Source of the DNA: an uncultured Oscillospiraceae bacterium
GTDB taxonomy: Bacteria > Bacillota > Clostridia > Oscillospirales > Ruminococcaceae
Assembly: GCA_934462925.1 (NCBI GenBank)
Contig: CAKSIT010000001.1
Location: forward strand, 124,001-188,000
Direction of reading: 5' to 3'
DNA length: 64,000 bases
This document shows, one piece after another, positions 16,326 to 25,030 of the stretch. The position numbers and the translations under genes are program-made. Within the stretch, counting starts at the first letter, position 1. The number at the start of each line of letters is the position of its first letter. The notes beneath the pieces were generated by a model. It did no database searches, was not told the DNA's origin, and was given only the letters and a program-made list of their open reading frames with translations.

Positions 16326-16994
16326 ATGGTATTTCTGCTTGAGGACGATGGCAGCATACGCAACTTTGTACTGTATGCGCTTAATAATTCGGGACTGGAG
16401 GCGCGCGGGTTCGAGCGGCCCTCGGAGTTCTGGGCGGCGCTTGCGCAGGAGAAGCCTGCGGTGGTGCTGCTTGACATAATGCTGCCCGAGGAGGACGGGC
16501 TTAGCGTGCTTGCAAAGCTGCGCGCAGACCGCGAGTACGCGGACACGCCCGTTATAATGCTTACCGCGAAAAGCTCGGAATACGACAAGGTTATAGGGCT
16601 TGACAGCGGCGCGGACGACTACATAGCAAAGCCTTTCGGCACTATGGAGCTTATCTCGCGCATAAAGGCGCTAATGCGCCGCACGCGCAGGGATACCCGC
16701 ACGGAGTACAGCTTCGGCGCGCTGTGCGTAAACACATCAAAGCACACCGTAACGGTAAACGGCGAGGACGTGCAGCTCACCTACAAGGAGTTTGAGCTGC
16801 TGTGCTACCTGCTTGAAAACATAGACGCGGTGCTTACCCGCGAGAAGATACTGTCGCGCGTGTGGGGCTACGACTTCGACGGCGAGAGCCGCACGGTGGA
16901 CGTGCATATAAGGACGCTGCGGCAGAAGCTGGGCGACGCGGGGCGCATGATAGAAACGGTGCGCGGAATAGGCTACAAGGCGGTAAAACTCTGA
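16326..16994 (+). CDS. phoB: PhoB/PhoP-type response regulator
   Basis: A 222-residue OmpR-class regulator. The receiver domain (1-115) has the acidic pair near the start (EDD), phospho-acceptor Asp50 (VVLLDIMLP), Thr80 and Lys102 (AKPFG). The winged-helix DNA-binding domain spans about 125-222 (LTYKEFELLCYLLEN, RTVDVHIRTLRQKLG). It is followed by its kinase. It presumably binds the TTAACA-type repeats ahead of pstS. Assignment to phosphate rests on the operon context. The first receiver beta strand is unusually short. Confidence 0.92.
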   Translation: MVFLLEDDGSIRNFVLYALNNSGLEARGFERPSEFWAALAQEKPAVVLLDIMLPEEDGLSVLAKLRADREYADTPVIMLTAKSSEYDKVIGLDSGADDYIAKPFGTMELISRIKALMRRTRRDTRTEYSFGALCVNTSKHTVTVNGEDVQLTYKEFELLCYLLENIDAVLTREKILSRVWGYDFDGESRTVDVHIRTLRQKLGDAGRMIETVRGIGYKAVKL

Positions 16995-17007
16995 AACGGG
17001 GCGAATT

Positions 17008-18687
17008 ATGACAAAAAGGATTTTCGGCGGAGCGTTTGCGGCTTCGCTTACGGCGATAATTGCGGCGCTGGCGCTTGTGCTTGGCGTGACCTACGCAAAC
17101 GAGCGCAGGCTCTATTCGCAGCAGATAGAGGAGCAGACGCGGCTGCTTGCAGTAACCATGCAGTACACCGCGAGCGACTTTGACGTGGCGAGCCTTGAAA
17201 CGCTCGGCGCGTTTGAAAACAGGATAACCTACATAGCGGCGGACGGCACGGTGCTTTTCGACAACAAGGCGAACGTTGCGCAGATGGAAAACCACAACGA
17301 CCGCGAGGAGGTAAGGGCGGCGCGCGAGAGCGGCAACGGCTCTGCGGTGCGCGAAAGCTCCACGATAAGCAAGCTTACGGTTTACTGCGCGCGGCAGATA
17401 GCGGACGGGTGCGTTGTAAGGGTATCGGGGACTATGGACACGGTGCTTGGCGTAATACTCGGTATGTGGTGGGAGGTGCTGCTGGCGTTCCTTGCGGCGG
17501 CTGCCGTTTCGGGCGGAATTGCAGCGCTTGTGGCGCGCGCCGTGGTAAAGCCGATAAACGCAATAGACCTCAAGAACCCCGACATAGCGGAGAGCTACGG
17601 CGAGATAGCGCCGCTTCTCCACCGCATAAAGGAGCAGAACGCGGAAATAGACGCCAAGATTGCGGAGCTTTCCCGCAGCCGCGAGGAGTTCGCGCTTATA
17701 ACCGAGAACATGAGCGAGGGCTTTATCATAACCGACAGCCGCACCGAGGTGCTGTCCTACAACAAGGCGGCGCTCGACATACTGGGCGCGGACGGCGGTA
17801 CGGAGGCGCAGACGCACAGCGTGCTTGCGCTCAACCGCAGCGAAAGCTTCCGCCGCGCGGTGGAAACGGCGCTGCTTGGCAGCCGCAGCGAGCAGGAGCT
17901 GACGCTCGGCGAGCGCGTGTACCAGCTTATCTCAACGCCCGTGTGGTCTGACGGAAATGTAAACGGCGCGGTGCTTATAATCCTTGACATAACCGAAAAG
18001 GAGAGCCGCGAGGAGCTGCGCAGGGAGTTCACCTCTAACGTATCGCACGAGCTTAAAACGCCCCTTACGACGATATACGGCATAGCTGACATGATAGTGG
18101 GCGGCATAGTAAAGCCCGAGGACATAGGCAGGTTTGCAGGGGACATACGCGACGAGGCGAAGCGGCTGATAGCGCTTATCGAGGACATAATAAAGCTTTC
18201 GCAGCTTGACGAGAACAGATTCCCCGACACAAAGGAGCGCGTGGACATACTCTCCCTTGCGGAGCTTGCGGCTTCGCGGCTTAAGACCGCCGCGGAGCAG
18301 AAGCACGTTACAATAAACGTGAGCGGCGCGCGCGCAGAATACACGGGAATGACCTCTGTGCTTGAGGAGATGATATACAACCTGCTCGACAACGCCGTAA
18401 AGTACAACCGCGAGGGCGGCAGGGCGGATATAGCCGTTGAGGACGCGCCCGATAGCGTTACCGTAACGGTGACGGACACGGGCATAGGCATACCCGCGGA
18501 CAGCATAGGGCGCGTGTTCGAGCGCTTTTACCGCGTGGACAAGAGCCACTCGCGCAGGATAGGCGGCACGGGACTCGGGCTGTCCATAGTAAAGCACGGC
18601 GCGGCGCTTCACGGCGGCACGGTGACTATCTCCAGCGCAGAGGGCGCGGGGACTGCCGTAAAGCTCACGCTGCCAAAAACGGAATAA
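17008..18687 (+). CDS. phoR: PhoR-type sensor histidine kinase
   Basis: A 559-residue membrane kinase. Two membrane helices (about 8-28 and 150-175) flank an extracytoplasmic loop. A HAMP/linker and PAS-like domain (about 225-330) follow, then HisKA with phospho-accepting His347 (NVSHELKTPL) and HATPase_c with the N box (LLDNAVKYN), G1 (DTGIGIP), F box (RVFERFYRVD) and G2 (GGTGLGLSIVKHG). It pairs with the adjacent response regulator and closes the pst-pho operon. An intrinsic terminator follows directly. Confidence 0.93.
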   Translation: MTKRIFGGAFAASLTAIIAALALVLGVTYANERRLYSQQIEEQTRLLAVTMQYTASDFDVASLETLGAFENRITYIAADGTVLFDNKANVAQMENHNDREEVRAARESGNGSAVRESSTISKLTVYCARQIADGCVVRVSGTMDTVLGVILGMWWEVLLAFLAAAAVSGGIAALVARAVVKPINAIDLKNPDIAESYGEIAPLLHRIKEQNAEIDAKIAELSRSREEFALITENMSEGFIITDSRTEVLSYNKAALDILGADGGTEAQTHSVLALNRSESFRRAVETALLGSRSEQELTLGERVYQLISTPVWSDGNVNGAVLIILDITEKESREELRREFTSNVSHELKTPLTTIYGIADMIVGGIVKPEDIGRFAGDIRDEAKRLIALIEDIIKLSQLDENRFPDTKERVDILSLAELAASRLKTAAEQKHVTINVSGARAEYTGMTSVLEEMIYNLLDNAVKYNREGGRADIAVEDAPDSVTVTVTDTGIGIPADSIGRVFERFYRVDKSHSRRIGGTGLGLSIVKHGAALHGGTVTISSAEGAGTAVKLTLPKTE

Positions 18688-18691
18688 GCGA

Positions 18692-18722
18692 AGCCCCTGC
18701 ATAATGCGCGCGGGGGCTTTTT
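18692..18722 (+). terminator. terminator of pst-pho operon
   Basis: AGCCCC and GGGGGCT arms (with extra GC/GCGCG pairs), followed by TTTTT. Confidence 0.87.
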
Positions 18723-18838
18723 GCTGTGCAAAATGTATGCGGGACACGGCAGCGCGGCTCTTGCTGAATGTCCGCAAGCTTCTCTTTTCGGTGTGAAATA
18801 GATGTAAGAGTAAAATTTTCCCGAAGCACAGGAGGGGT

Positions 18839-19162
18839 ATTTGTGATAGGAACGATAAGCGGCAGCAGCGGGCGTGGCTCGATTCGCGCCGCGACTACGC
18901 GACAATGCAGGCGTACGTGCGCTCGTCTTATGTTAATGCAAGCGGCGTTACGCAGTATCAGACCATGGCGGCTGCGGAGTACAGTAACATAACAACAGAT
19001 TTTTTATCGCCAATAATGTGGACGGCGAACGGGTACGGGATTACATTAGGTCCTGCATCTTCAACTATAAATAGAATATATTTTGATTGTTCAACAGGTT
19101 GGTTATTGTTCTTTATAGTATTCTATGATATAATAATTTCAACAAAGGAGGATAAGGTATGA
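18839..19162 (+). pseudogene. possible gene remnant upstream of XRE-methyltransferase
   Basis: This frame reads as plausible protein in the middle (WLDSRRDYATMQAYVRSS, then VTQYQTMAAAEYSNITTDF) and drifts into AT-rich sequence from about 18950 to 19140. An AGGAGGGG lies at 18830-18837, but no standard start codon in this frame sits at a sensible distance; the nearest ATG is at 18905. I do not recognise the family. It may be the decayed end of a gene cut by the join to the low-GC segment that starts here. Low confidence that it is expressed. Confidence 0.3.
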
Positions 19163-19974
19163 ACATTGGCAGAACAATATCCGAAAAAAGAAAGGCACTC
19201 CGACTTACTCAACAAGCATTAGCTGAAAAGCTGAATGTTTCTTTTCAAGCAGTTTCCAAATGGGAAAATGATACTTCCTGCCCCGACATTGAGCTTCTTC
19301 CGCATATTGCGGCTGTTCTTAACATCTCCATAGACTCTCTGCTCGGTTATACTTCGCAGTCGATAACGGATTATGACAATCGCTACAATACCGAAGGGTA
19401 TTACTGGGGCTTAAAGCCGAACGACTTGTGTTATGAGATAATGCGAATTATGCCGCCCATAAAACCATATAAGGTGCTAGACATTGGTTGCGGCGAGGGA
19501 AAGGACGCTGTTTTTCTCGCAAGAAACGGTTATAATGTAACAGCCTTTGACGCTTCGGAACAAGGCTTGTCTAAAGCAAGGGAGCTTGCTGATATAAATG
19601 GTGTAAAGATTGATTTTTTCAAAGCAGATGTGAGAGATTTTAGGCTTGATACAAATTATGATATTATCTTTTCAAGCGGCATATTTCATTATATTCCGCA
19701 CGAACTGCGTGAAAGCGTCGTCAACAATCTGAAAGCACATACAACTCCGAATGGTATCAATGTTATAAATGTTTTCGTACAGAAACCCTTTATCCCATTG
19801 CCGCCCGATTCGGAAAAAGGCGAGTTTGTGGTGGATAGTTGGAAGTCGGGTGAACTGTTTATGTATTTTTACGATTGGCTGTTCCATAAAAATGAGGAGT
19901 GGATTTTTGACTGCAATAGCAGCGGTGTTCCTCACAAGCATTGTATGGATGTACTGATTGCTGAAAAAGTATGA
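19159..19974 (+). CDS. XRE-family regulator fused to a SAM-dependent methyltransferase
   Basis: A 271-residue fusion. Residues 5-60 are a Cro/C1-type helix-turn-helix (LTQQALAEKLNVSFQAVSKWE). Residues about 85-230 are a Rossmann methyltransferase with motif I VLDIGCGEGKDA (106-117), an acidic strand-2 end (VTAFDAS) and DIIFSSGIFHYIP, resembling TehB-type small-molecule methyltransferases. The DNA is clearly AT-richer than its neighbours, and two TA-flanked miniature elements follow, so recent transfer is likely. Good RBS (AAAGGAGG). It may sense a toxic small molecule and both methylate it and control transcription, but no target gene is adjacent. Confidence 0.85.
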   Translation: MNIGRTISEKRKALRLTQQALAEKLNVSFQAVSKWENDTSCPDIELLPHIAAVLNISIDSLLGYTSQSITDYDNRYNTEGYYWGLKPNDLCYEIMRIMPPIKPYKVLDIGCGEGKDAVFLARNGYNVTAFDASEQGLSKARELADINGVKIDFFKADVRDFRLDTNYDIIFSSGIFHYIPHELRESVVNNLKAHTTPNGINVINVFVQKPFIPLPPDSEKGEFVVDSWKSGELFMYFYDWLFHKNEEWIFDCNSSGVPHKHCMDVLIAEKV

Positions 19975-20021
19975 CAAATTCACCGAAATAGTGTTCAGCG
20001 GAGAAATCTGCTATTTATCTA

Positions 20022-20196
20022 AGGCAATACCGCACAAAGATTGTGCGTGTATTGCGCAGTCAGATTTTTCGTCAGATTGTACAATGAGGACGACGCAAGG
20101 CTGACGCCTTGCTAGGACGAATTGTGCAAGATGACGGAAAAGATGCAAGCAAGACACGTACAAAATCCAATAAATGGTCTTTGTGCGGTGTTGCCC
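20022..20196 (+). mobile_element. TA-flanked miniature element, copy 1
   Basis: 175 bases beginning AGGCAATACCGCACAA and ending TTGTGCGGTGTTGCCC, terminal inverted repeats of about 15 bases, flanked by TA on both sides (20020-20021 and 20197-20198). The interior shares GCAGTCAGATTTTTCGTCAG and GACGACGCAAGGCTG with 27012-27207. No coding capacity. The TA flanks suggest mobilisation by an IS630/Tc1-type transposase. Confidence 0.8.
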
Positions 20197-20209
20197 TAAC
20201 AGATTACTA

Positions 20210-20404
20210 AGGCAACACCGCACAATTAACGGCTAACGCCTTTTCTAAGCGACGCCTATGGCTTACGCGGCGCTTGCTCGCATATTTTCCGCCATATTGC
20301 ACAAATTCTCCTTGACAGGCGTCAGCCTGTCTGCGTCAAATTTATGCAATCTGACGAAAAATCTGACTTCGCAATCGTACGAAAATAATTATGCGGTATT
20401 GCCC
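20210..20404 (-). mobile_element. TA-flanked miniature element, copy 2 (inverted)
   Basis: 195 bases with the same ends as copy 1 but opposite interior orientation (CTGACGAAAAATCTGAC on plus). TA flanks at 20208-20209 and 20405-20406. Only 11 bases separate its TA from that of copy 1. The two inverted copies could pair into one long hairpin. Confidence 0.8.
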
Positions 20405-20412
20405 TAAAAAAA

Positions 20413-20449
20413 GATGACCAAAGAGAGATGATTTCTTCTTTGGTCGTTT
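20413..20449 (+). terminator. hairpin terminator
   Basis: GACCAAAGA and TCTTTGGTC arms around a loop, followed by GTTTTT. It probably ended the transcript of the methyltransferase gene before the elements inserted. Confidence 0.7.
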
Positions 20450-20476
20450 TTCATATTCGAATGGCTAACGAGTTTA

Positions 20477-20743
20477 TTACGATATAGGGAAATAAGCCAT
20501 TTGTCGAATTATCGGCTGCCCCTTGCTCCGTTTGGTATGTTCAACATCCCGCGATTGCCGCAGGGGGGGTTCGCGCAGCTGCCGCATTTTTCCAGAGAGA
20601 CCGTGCGTTATCACATAGAAGCTGCCGCCCTCGTAATACGCGTTTACGAAGCGTACGAACGGCTCGCCGCCTACCGTTGCAAGCGCTATCACGCAGTCGC
20701 GCCCGAAGCGCTCCGCCATTAGCCTCGCCGCCTGTTCGTCCAT
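20477..20743 (-). pseudogene. truncated pyridoxamine-phosphate-oxidase-like flavin protein
   Basis: From the ATG at 20743 the first 54 residues match the N-terminal beta-barrel start of pyridoxamine 5'-phosphate oxidase-like proteins (RDCVIALATVGGEPFVRFVN, GLSGKMRQL). After that the homology stops and about 34 unrelated residues run to a stop, giving 88 residues against a usual 130 or more. The promoter (TTGACA-17-TATAAT, 20790 to 20762) and ribosome site are intact, so this is a recent C-terminal truncation rather than an old relic. Shifting the frame at the seven-G run does not restore homology. Confidence 0.6.
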
Positions 20744-20761
20744 AAAAATCACCCCGCCGTC

Positions 20762-20790
20762 ATTATAGCATATAGCACAGAATTTGTCAA
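20762..20790 (-). promoter_or_regulatory. promoter of the truncated flavin-protein gene
   Basis: Minus strand TTGACA (20790-20785), 17 bases, TATAAT (20767-20762). Confidence 0.85.
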
Positions 20791-20849
20791 GTAACATATG
20801 TTGCGCAATGCGGCTTTCGGGCGTTATTAACTTAAAGCGGCGCGCGCGG

Positions 20850-20878
20850 TTGACAATTCCCGCCGAACCGTGTATACT
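20850..20878 (+). promoter_or_regulatory. promoter of phosphotransferase gene
   Basis: TTGACA (20850-20855), 17 bases, TATACT (20873-20878). Confidence 0.85.
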
Positions 20879-20914
20879 TATAGTACTAACAGTTTGCAGA
20901 AAAGAGGTGCAGCC

Positions 20915-21955
20915 ATGCCGCAGACCACGCCTGACAGCGAGCTTTTAAGCGTGTTCGCGCTGTTTTTTGACGAGCCGCCCGCGAGCGTTGAAATAAAGTC
21001 CACGGGGCGCGGCGAAAGCGATTTCAGGGAAAACGCTATAGCCGAGTGGAAAACGGGGGAAAAATACGTGCTTAAGCTCGCGGACAACGACTTTACGTTC
21101 CCCGAAAAAATAGAGGTATGGCGCAGGTGCGCCGAGGAGTACCGCAGACTGGGGTACTATTGCCCTGCGATTCTGCGCGACAAAAAGGGCGGCTTCCCCG
21201 TGGTGGAGTACAGGGGACGCCGCTGCGCAGCCTATGCGGAGGAATACTCGAAATACCGCCCGCTTGACGAGCGCGCGGACGAGAGCGAGAGCGGCTTCAG
21301 GGCGAGCGAGGAGCTTATGGACGAGGCTTTCGTAATGACGGCGAGGATAGCCGCGCAAAGGTTCGGCTTTTCGGCGTACCCGTCGGGCTACTGCCTGTTT
21401 GAGCGCTTCTGCCCGAGCGACGAAACCGACGAGGTGCTTGAAACCGCGCTCGAGTGGAAGCGCTGCGCGGATACGCTTGACGGCTTCGCGCAGCAGGCGG
21501 GGCGAATATGGCGGCGGTGGACGGAAAACCGCCGCGCGCTTAAGCGGCTTTATCCAAGCCTGCCAACGTCGGTTTTTCAGGCTGACCTCAACCCCACAAA
21601 CCTTTTAACGGACGAAAGCGGGCGGCTTGTAGGCTTAATAGACTTTAACCTGTGCGGCAGGGACGTTCTGCTGAACTATGTTTTCAGGGAGATATGCTGG
21701 TTTGCCGAGAGCGAGAGGGAGCTTGCGTTTATCCTGCGCACGCTTAAAAATATGTCGCGCGTTTATGCGTTTACGCAGGACGAAATAACGGCAGCGCCGC
21801 TTATTTACAGGTGCGTAAAGCCGCTGTGGCAGCCGCGGCTCGACCGCCTTAAAAGCGCGGGCGGGGATTCTGAAAAAATAAGCGCCTGCCTTGACGAAAT
21901 AGAATATATGCAGACGAGCGCGGTGGATTTCGCGCTTTATATGCGCGGGGAGTGA
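20915..21955 (+). CDS. aminoglycoside-phosphotransferase-fold kinase-like protein
   Basis: A 346-residue protein of the APH/choline-kinase fold. It has a Lys in a KYVLKLAD strand near the N-terminus, a catalytic-loop motif QADLNPTNLL (residues about 222-231) and the metal-binding DFN (243-245). The usual His of the HxD catalytic loop is Gln here. Such proteins phosphorylate small molecules (antibiotics, choline, sugars); nothing identifies the substrate. The start at 20915 follows AGAGGTG. It is transcribed alone and converges with the fucosidase gene. An antibiotic-resistance role should not be assumed. Confidence 0.75.
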   Translation: MPQTTPDSELLSVFALFFDEPPASVEIKSTGRGESDFRENAIAEWKTGEKYVLKLADNDFTFPEKIEVWRRCAEEYRRLGYYCPAILRDKKGGFPVVEYRGRRCAAYAEEYSKYRPLDERADESESGFRASEELMDEAFVMTARIAAQRFGFSAYPSGYCLFERFCPSDETDEVLETALEWKRCADTLDGFAQQAGRIWRRWTENRRALKRLYPSLPTSVFQADLNPTNLLTDESGRLVGLIDFNLCGRDVLLNYVFREICWFAESERELAFILRTLKNMSRVYAFTQDEITAAPLIYRCVKPLWQPRLDRLKSAGGDSEKISACLDEIEYMQTSAVDFALYMRGE

Positions 21956-22031
21956 CCGTTGCCGCGCCCGCGTACCGCGTATATAAGCCGCGAAATGAAC
22001 TCTGAACGGCGCAGACGCCGCGTTGCGCGAA

Positions 22032-24320
22032 TTACACCGCTTTCACGCAGCCGCCCGCCTCAACGCCTACGGTAAGCGTTTTCTCGCCGTTTTCCGTCGG
22101 GAATATCACTGCGCATTCGCCGCCGCGCTGCGAGGATATCTCGCACTCGGTGACAACGCCGTTTTCCCAGCGGGCGCTCAGCGTAAAGCCGCCGCGCGCG
22201 CACAGCCCCTCGAAGCTGCCGCTGCCCCATGCCGCGGGCAGCGCGGGCAGAAGCCTTATCGCGCCCTCGTGGCTCTGCACCAGCATTTCAGCCATGCCCG
22301 CGGAAGCGCCGAAGTTTCCGTCTATCTGGAACGGCGGGTGGAAGTCCCACAGGTTGTCGAACGTGCAGCTTTCAAGCAGACCGCGCAGCAGCTTGTAGGT
22401 GCGCTCGCCGTCGCCCGTGCGCGCCCACAGGTTTATTTTGTACGCGCGCGCCCAGCCCGTGGATTCGTCGCCGCGGTCGTTCATGGTGGCCTTTGCGGCT
22501 GCCATAAGCTCGGGGGTGCTGCGGTTTATCTGCTTGCCGGGGTACAGCCCCATAAGGTGGGAGATGTGGCGGTGGTTCTTCTGCACCGCGGAGCGGTCGA
22601 AGTCGGGTTCGTCCTCCTCGTACCACTCTTTAAGCAGACCCGTTTTGCCTATGTGGTAGGGCTTTAGCCGCGGGAGTATTTCGCGCGTTTTTGCCTGCAA
22701 TTCTCCATCTTCGCCAAGCACCTGCGAAGCGCTCAGGAAGTCTATAAAGAGCTGCTCAATAAGGCTCTGCTCGTAGGTGTTGCCAATGGAAGCAGGACCG
22801 TGTTCGGGCGAGTACGTGGGCGAGGACACCATGCGCCCCTGCTTTTCGTCCCATATCAGCCACTGCGTGTAAAAGCGCACGCTCTCGCGCATTATCGGGT
22901 ATATCTTAGCGCGCAGGTACTCCTCGTCGCGCGTAAACTCGTAATGCTCCCAGATGTTCTGCATAAGCCACGCCACAGCTGCGGTAGACCAGCCCCAGTA
23001 AAACTCCCAGCCGGGCGCTGTCCACCCGAAGGGCGAGCATTGCGTGTGCGCCGTCCAGCCGTTTTCGGGGTGAGCGCCGTCGGATACTATGTTGTAGTAC
23101 TCGCGCGCGGTAACGCGCCCTGGCTCGCGCAGGGAATCGAGGAAATCCACGAGCGGCAGCGCGGTTTCCGCCATATTGGTGTTGTGCGCGCCCCAGTAGT
23201 TCATTTGCAGGTTTACGTTGATGTGATAGTCGCAGCACCACGGCGGGGTGTTGCTTTCGTTCCACACGCCCTGCAAATTAGCGGGGAGCGTCCCCTCGCG
23301 CGAGGACGATATGAGAAGATACCTGCCGTAGCGGAAATAGAGCGTTTCAAGCGCGTTCATGGCGCGGCGGTCGCCCTCGCGGTACGCTTTGAGCAGTCTG
23401 TCCGCGGGCATATCCGCCTCCTCGCCGAGAGTAAGCGAAACGCGGTCGTATATCGCGCTGTAGTCCGCGTAATGCTCCTCGTAAAGCGCGTTATAGCCTT
23501 TTTTTACGGCGCTTTCAAGCAGCGGGCGCGTTACGCTTTCGGGGGAAACGCTCGTGCGGTAGGTCGGGTACTGCATGGCGTAATCGGTAGCGGCGGTGAA
23601 GTATATCACGGCTTCGGAAGCGCCCTTTACGGAAATCCCCGCCTCGGTTATTGAAAGCTCGCCGTCCGTGCGCACCGCAAAGCGCGCGTCGAAGCGCATA
23701 CCGTTGTCGTCCACCGCGCCGCTGTAAACAAGCGCGCCGTCCTCGGCGTAAACCCTGCCGCCCTGCGACTTGCCAACTGCCGCCCTGAACGAGAGCGCGC
23801 CCGCCCTGTCCGCGCCGAACCTGAACGCAATAACACGCGCGGGGTAGCTTGCGAACGCCTCGCGCACGTGCCTTACGCCGCCCAGCGTAAACTCGCAGCC
23901 GTAAAGCGCGCGCGCAAGGTCGAGCTGCCTGCGGTAGCCCTCGGGCGCGCCGTCGGGCAGGTCGAAGTCAAGCTCCAGATTGCACAGCAAAAGGTAGCTG
24001 CCGAAGTCCCCGTCGCCCGTAAGCTCGGGGAGAAGCTCCTTAACGCGCGCGTAATTGCCCGCGGAAAGTTCCTGCTGCACCTCGCGCACGTATTTGTACC
24101 TGTCGCGCTTGTTGCCGCCGTAATAGTCGGGGCGGCGCTCGCACGGACCGCCCGCCCAAAGCGTTTTTTCGTTCAGCACAATGCGCTCGTGCCGCGCCCC
24201 GCCGAACATTGAAGCGCCGAGATACGCGTTGCCTACGGGCAGGCAGTGCTGCTCCCAGAATGAGTAGCTGTCGCCCGCTGCGGGGATTTTCCCCTCCTGC
24301 TCAAGATATATAACGTCCAT
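22032..24320 (-). CDS. alpha-L-fucosidase, glycoside hydrolase family 95
   Basis: A 762-residue inverting glycosidase that removes terminal (usually alpha-1,2) L-fucose, though some GH95 members act on galactose. It opens with the family signature LPVGNAYLGASMFGG (27-41) and ERIVLNEKTLWAGGP (45-59). Catalytic residues of the (alpha/alpha)6 domain are present: Asn368 and Asn370 (HINVNLQMNYW), Glu506 (SPEHG) and Asp667 (QIDGNFG). There is no signal peptide, so it acts on imported oligosaccharides. It starts two bases after the TetR gene stop with GGAGGA as ribosome site, so the two form one operon. Confidence 0.94.
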   Translation of the reverse strand: MDVIYLEQEGKIPAAGDSYSFWEQHCLPVGNAYLGASMFGGARHERIVLNEKTLWAGGPCERRPDYYGGNKRDRYKYVREVQQELSAGNYARVKELLPELTGDGDFGSYLLLCNLELDFDLPDGAPEGYRRQLDLARALYGCEFTLGGVRHVREAFASYPARVIAFRFGADRAGALSFRAAVGKSQGGRVYAEDGALVYSGAVDDNGMRFDARFAVRTDGELSITEAGISVKGASEAVIYFTAATDYAMQYPTYRTSVSPESVTRPLLESAVKKGYNALYEEHYADYSAIYDRVSLTLGEEADMPADRLLKAYREGDRRAMNALETLYFRYGRYLLISSSREGTLPANLQGVWNESNTPPWCCDYHINVNLQMNYWGAHNTNMAETALPLVDFLDSLREPGRVTAREYYNIVSDGAHPENGWTAHTQCSPFGWTAPGWEFYWGWSTAAVAWLMQNIWEHYEFTRDEEYLRAKIYPIMRESVRFYTQWLIWDEKQGRMVSSPTYSPEHGPASIGNTYEQSLIEQLFIDFLSASQVLGEDGELQAKTREILPRLKPYHIGKTGLLKEWYEEDEPDFDRSAVQKNHRHISHLMGLYPGKQINRSTPELMAAAKATMNDRGDESTGWARAYKINLWARTGDGERTYKLLRGLLESCTFDNLWDFHPPFQIDGNFGASAGMAEMLVQSHEGAIRLLPALPAAWGSGSFEGLCARGGFTLSARWENGVVTECEISSQRGGECAVIFPTENGEKTLTVGVEAGGCVKAV

Positions 24321-24322
24321 AT

Positions 24323-24874
24323 TTATCCTCCGAATGTGTTGTCAGGTTTAATCCTGCTTATAAGCTCAAGCGAAAGCTCGGAAATAAGCGCGTAGTCCTC
24401 CTCGCTCGGCGCGCCGTCCGTCTGCGCAAGCGTGTGGAATATGCCCTGTATGCAAAAGCTCAGCACAAGGCTGTTTTCGTGGGTGGAATACTCGGGCGCG
24501 CTGTCGAACAGCGCCGTCTTGATGCGCCGCTCTATCTTCTGCGAAAACAGCCCGTAGCGGCTGCCCGAGAATATCGCGGACAGTTCGCCGCGGCGCTCCA
24601 CAAACGCGTTGAGTACCTTTTGCGTACACGCCTGCGGGTCGCTTGCAAACCCGCCGAAGCCGCCTATATCCGCAAGTATCGCGTCTATAAGCTTGTCCTC
24701 TATTTCGTCTGAGAGCGCGTAAATATCCGCGTAATGCAGGTAGAACGTCGCCTTGTTTATCCCCGCGAGCGCCGCAAGCTCCGTTACGGTTATCCTTTCA
24801 ATGGGCTTTTTGCGCCGCAGCGAAAGAAACGCCTCTCTCACGGCGTATCTGGTGCGCTTTATTCTAAGGTCCAT
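24323..24874 (-). CDS. TetR-family transcriptional regulator
   Basis: A 183-residue regulator. The N-terminal helix-turn-helix (residues about 10-55: ITVTELAALAGINKATFYLHYADIYAL) is typical of TetR, with a variable helical ligand domain after it. It is co-transcribed with the GH95 fucosidase and divergent from glgB. A perfect palindrome in the shared intergenic region is the likely operator, so it probably represses its own operon and perhaps glgB. The ligand is unknown; a glycan breakdown product is an inference from context. Confidence 0.88.
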   Translation of the reverse strand: MDLRIKRTRYAVREAFLSLRRKKPIERITVTELAALAGINKATFYLHYADIYALSDEIEDKLIDAILADIGGFGGFASDPQACTQKVLNAFVERRGELSAIFSGSRYGLFSQKIERRIKTALFDSAPEYSTHENSLVLSFCIQGIFHTLAQTDGAPSEEDYALISELSLELISRIKPDNTFGG

Positions 24875-24939
24875 GCCCGCTCCTTTCGCGACTATTGCCG
24901 TGTATCCGTCGCATAAGCGACTGTCGGCGCAATTTGTCG

Positions 24940-24969
24940 GTTGAACGCGCCGTTCAACTCTTGTATAAT
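24940..24969. promoter_or_regulatory. TetR operator overlapping glgB promoter
   Basis: GTTGAACG-CGC-CGTTCAAC (24940-24958) is a perfect 8-base inverted repeat. TTGAAC (24941-24946) within it is the -35 of a glgB promoter, with TATAAT at 24964-24969 (spacer 17). A repressor bound here would block glgB. The reverse promoter for the TetR operon is not clear. Confidence 0.75.
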
Positions 24970-25030
24970 TATAGTATAAAAAACGACGGCTGTCAATAAC
25001 TTTTTAGCCGCCGCAGGAGGAACAGAAAGC

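Noticed and set aside
20560..20580. Frameshift in a run of seven G as cause of the truncated flavin gene
   Set aside because: Removing one base gives a different short frame without resemblance to the family, so the break is not a simple homopolymer error.
20501..20722. Plus-strand frame with FGMFNIPRLPQGGF
   Set aside because: It looked like a short conserved peptide but overlaps the truncated flavin gene, lacks a ribosome site, and I cannot support it as a gene.
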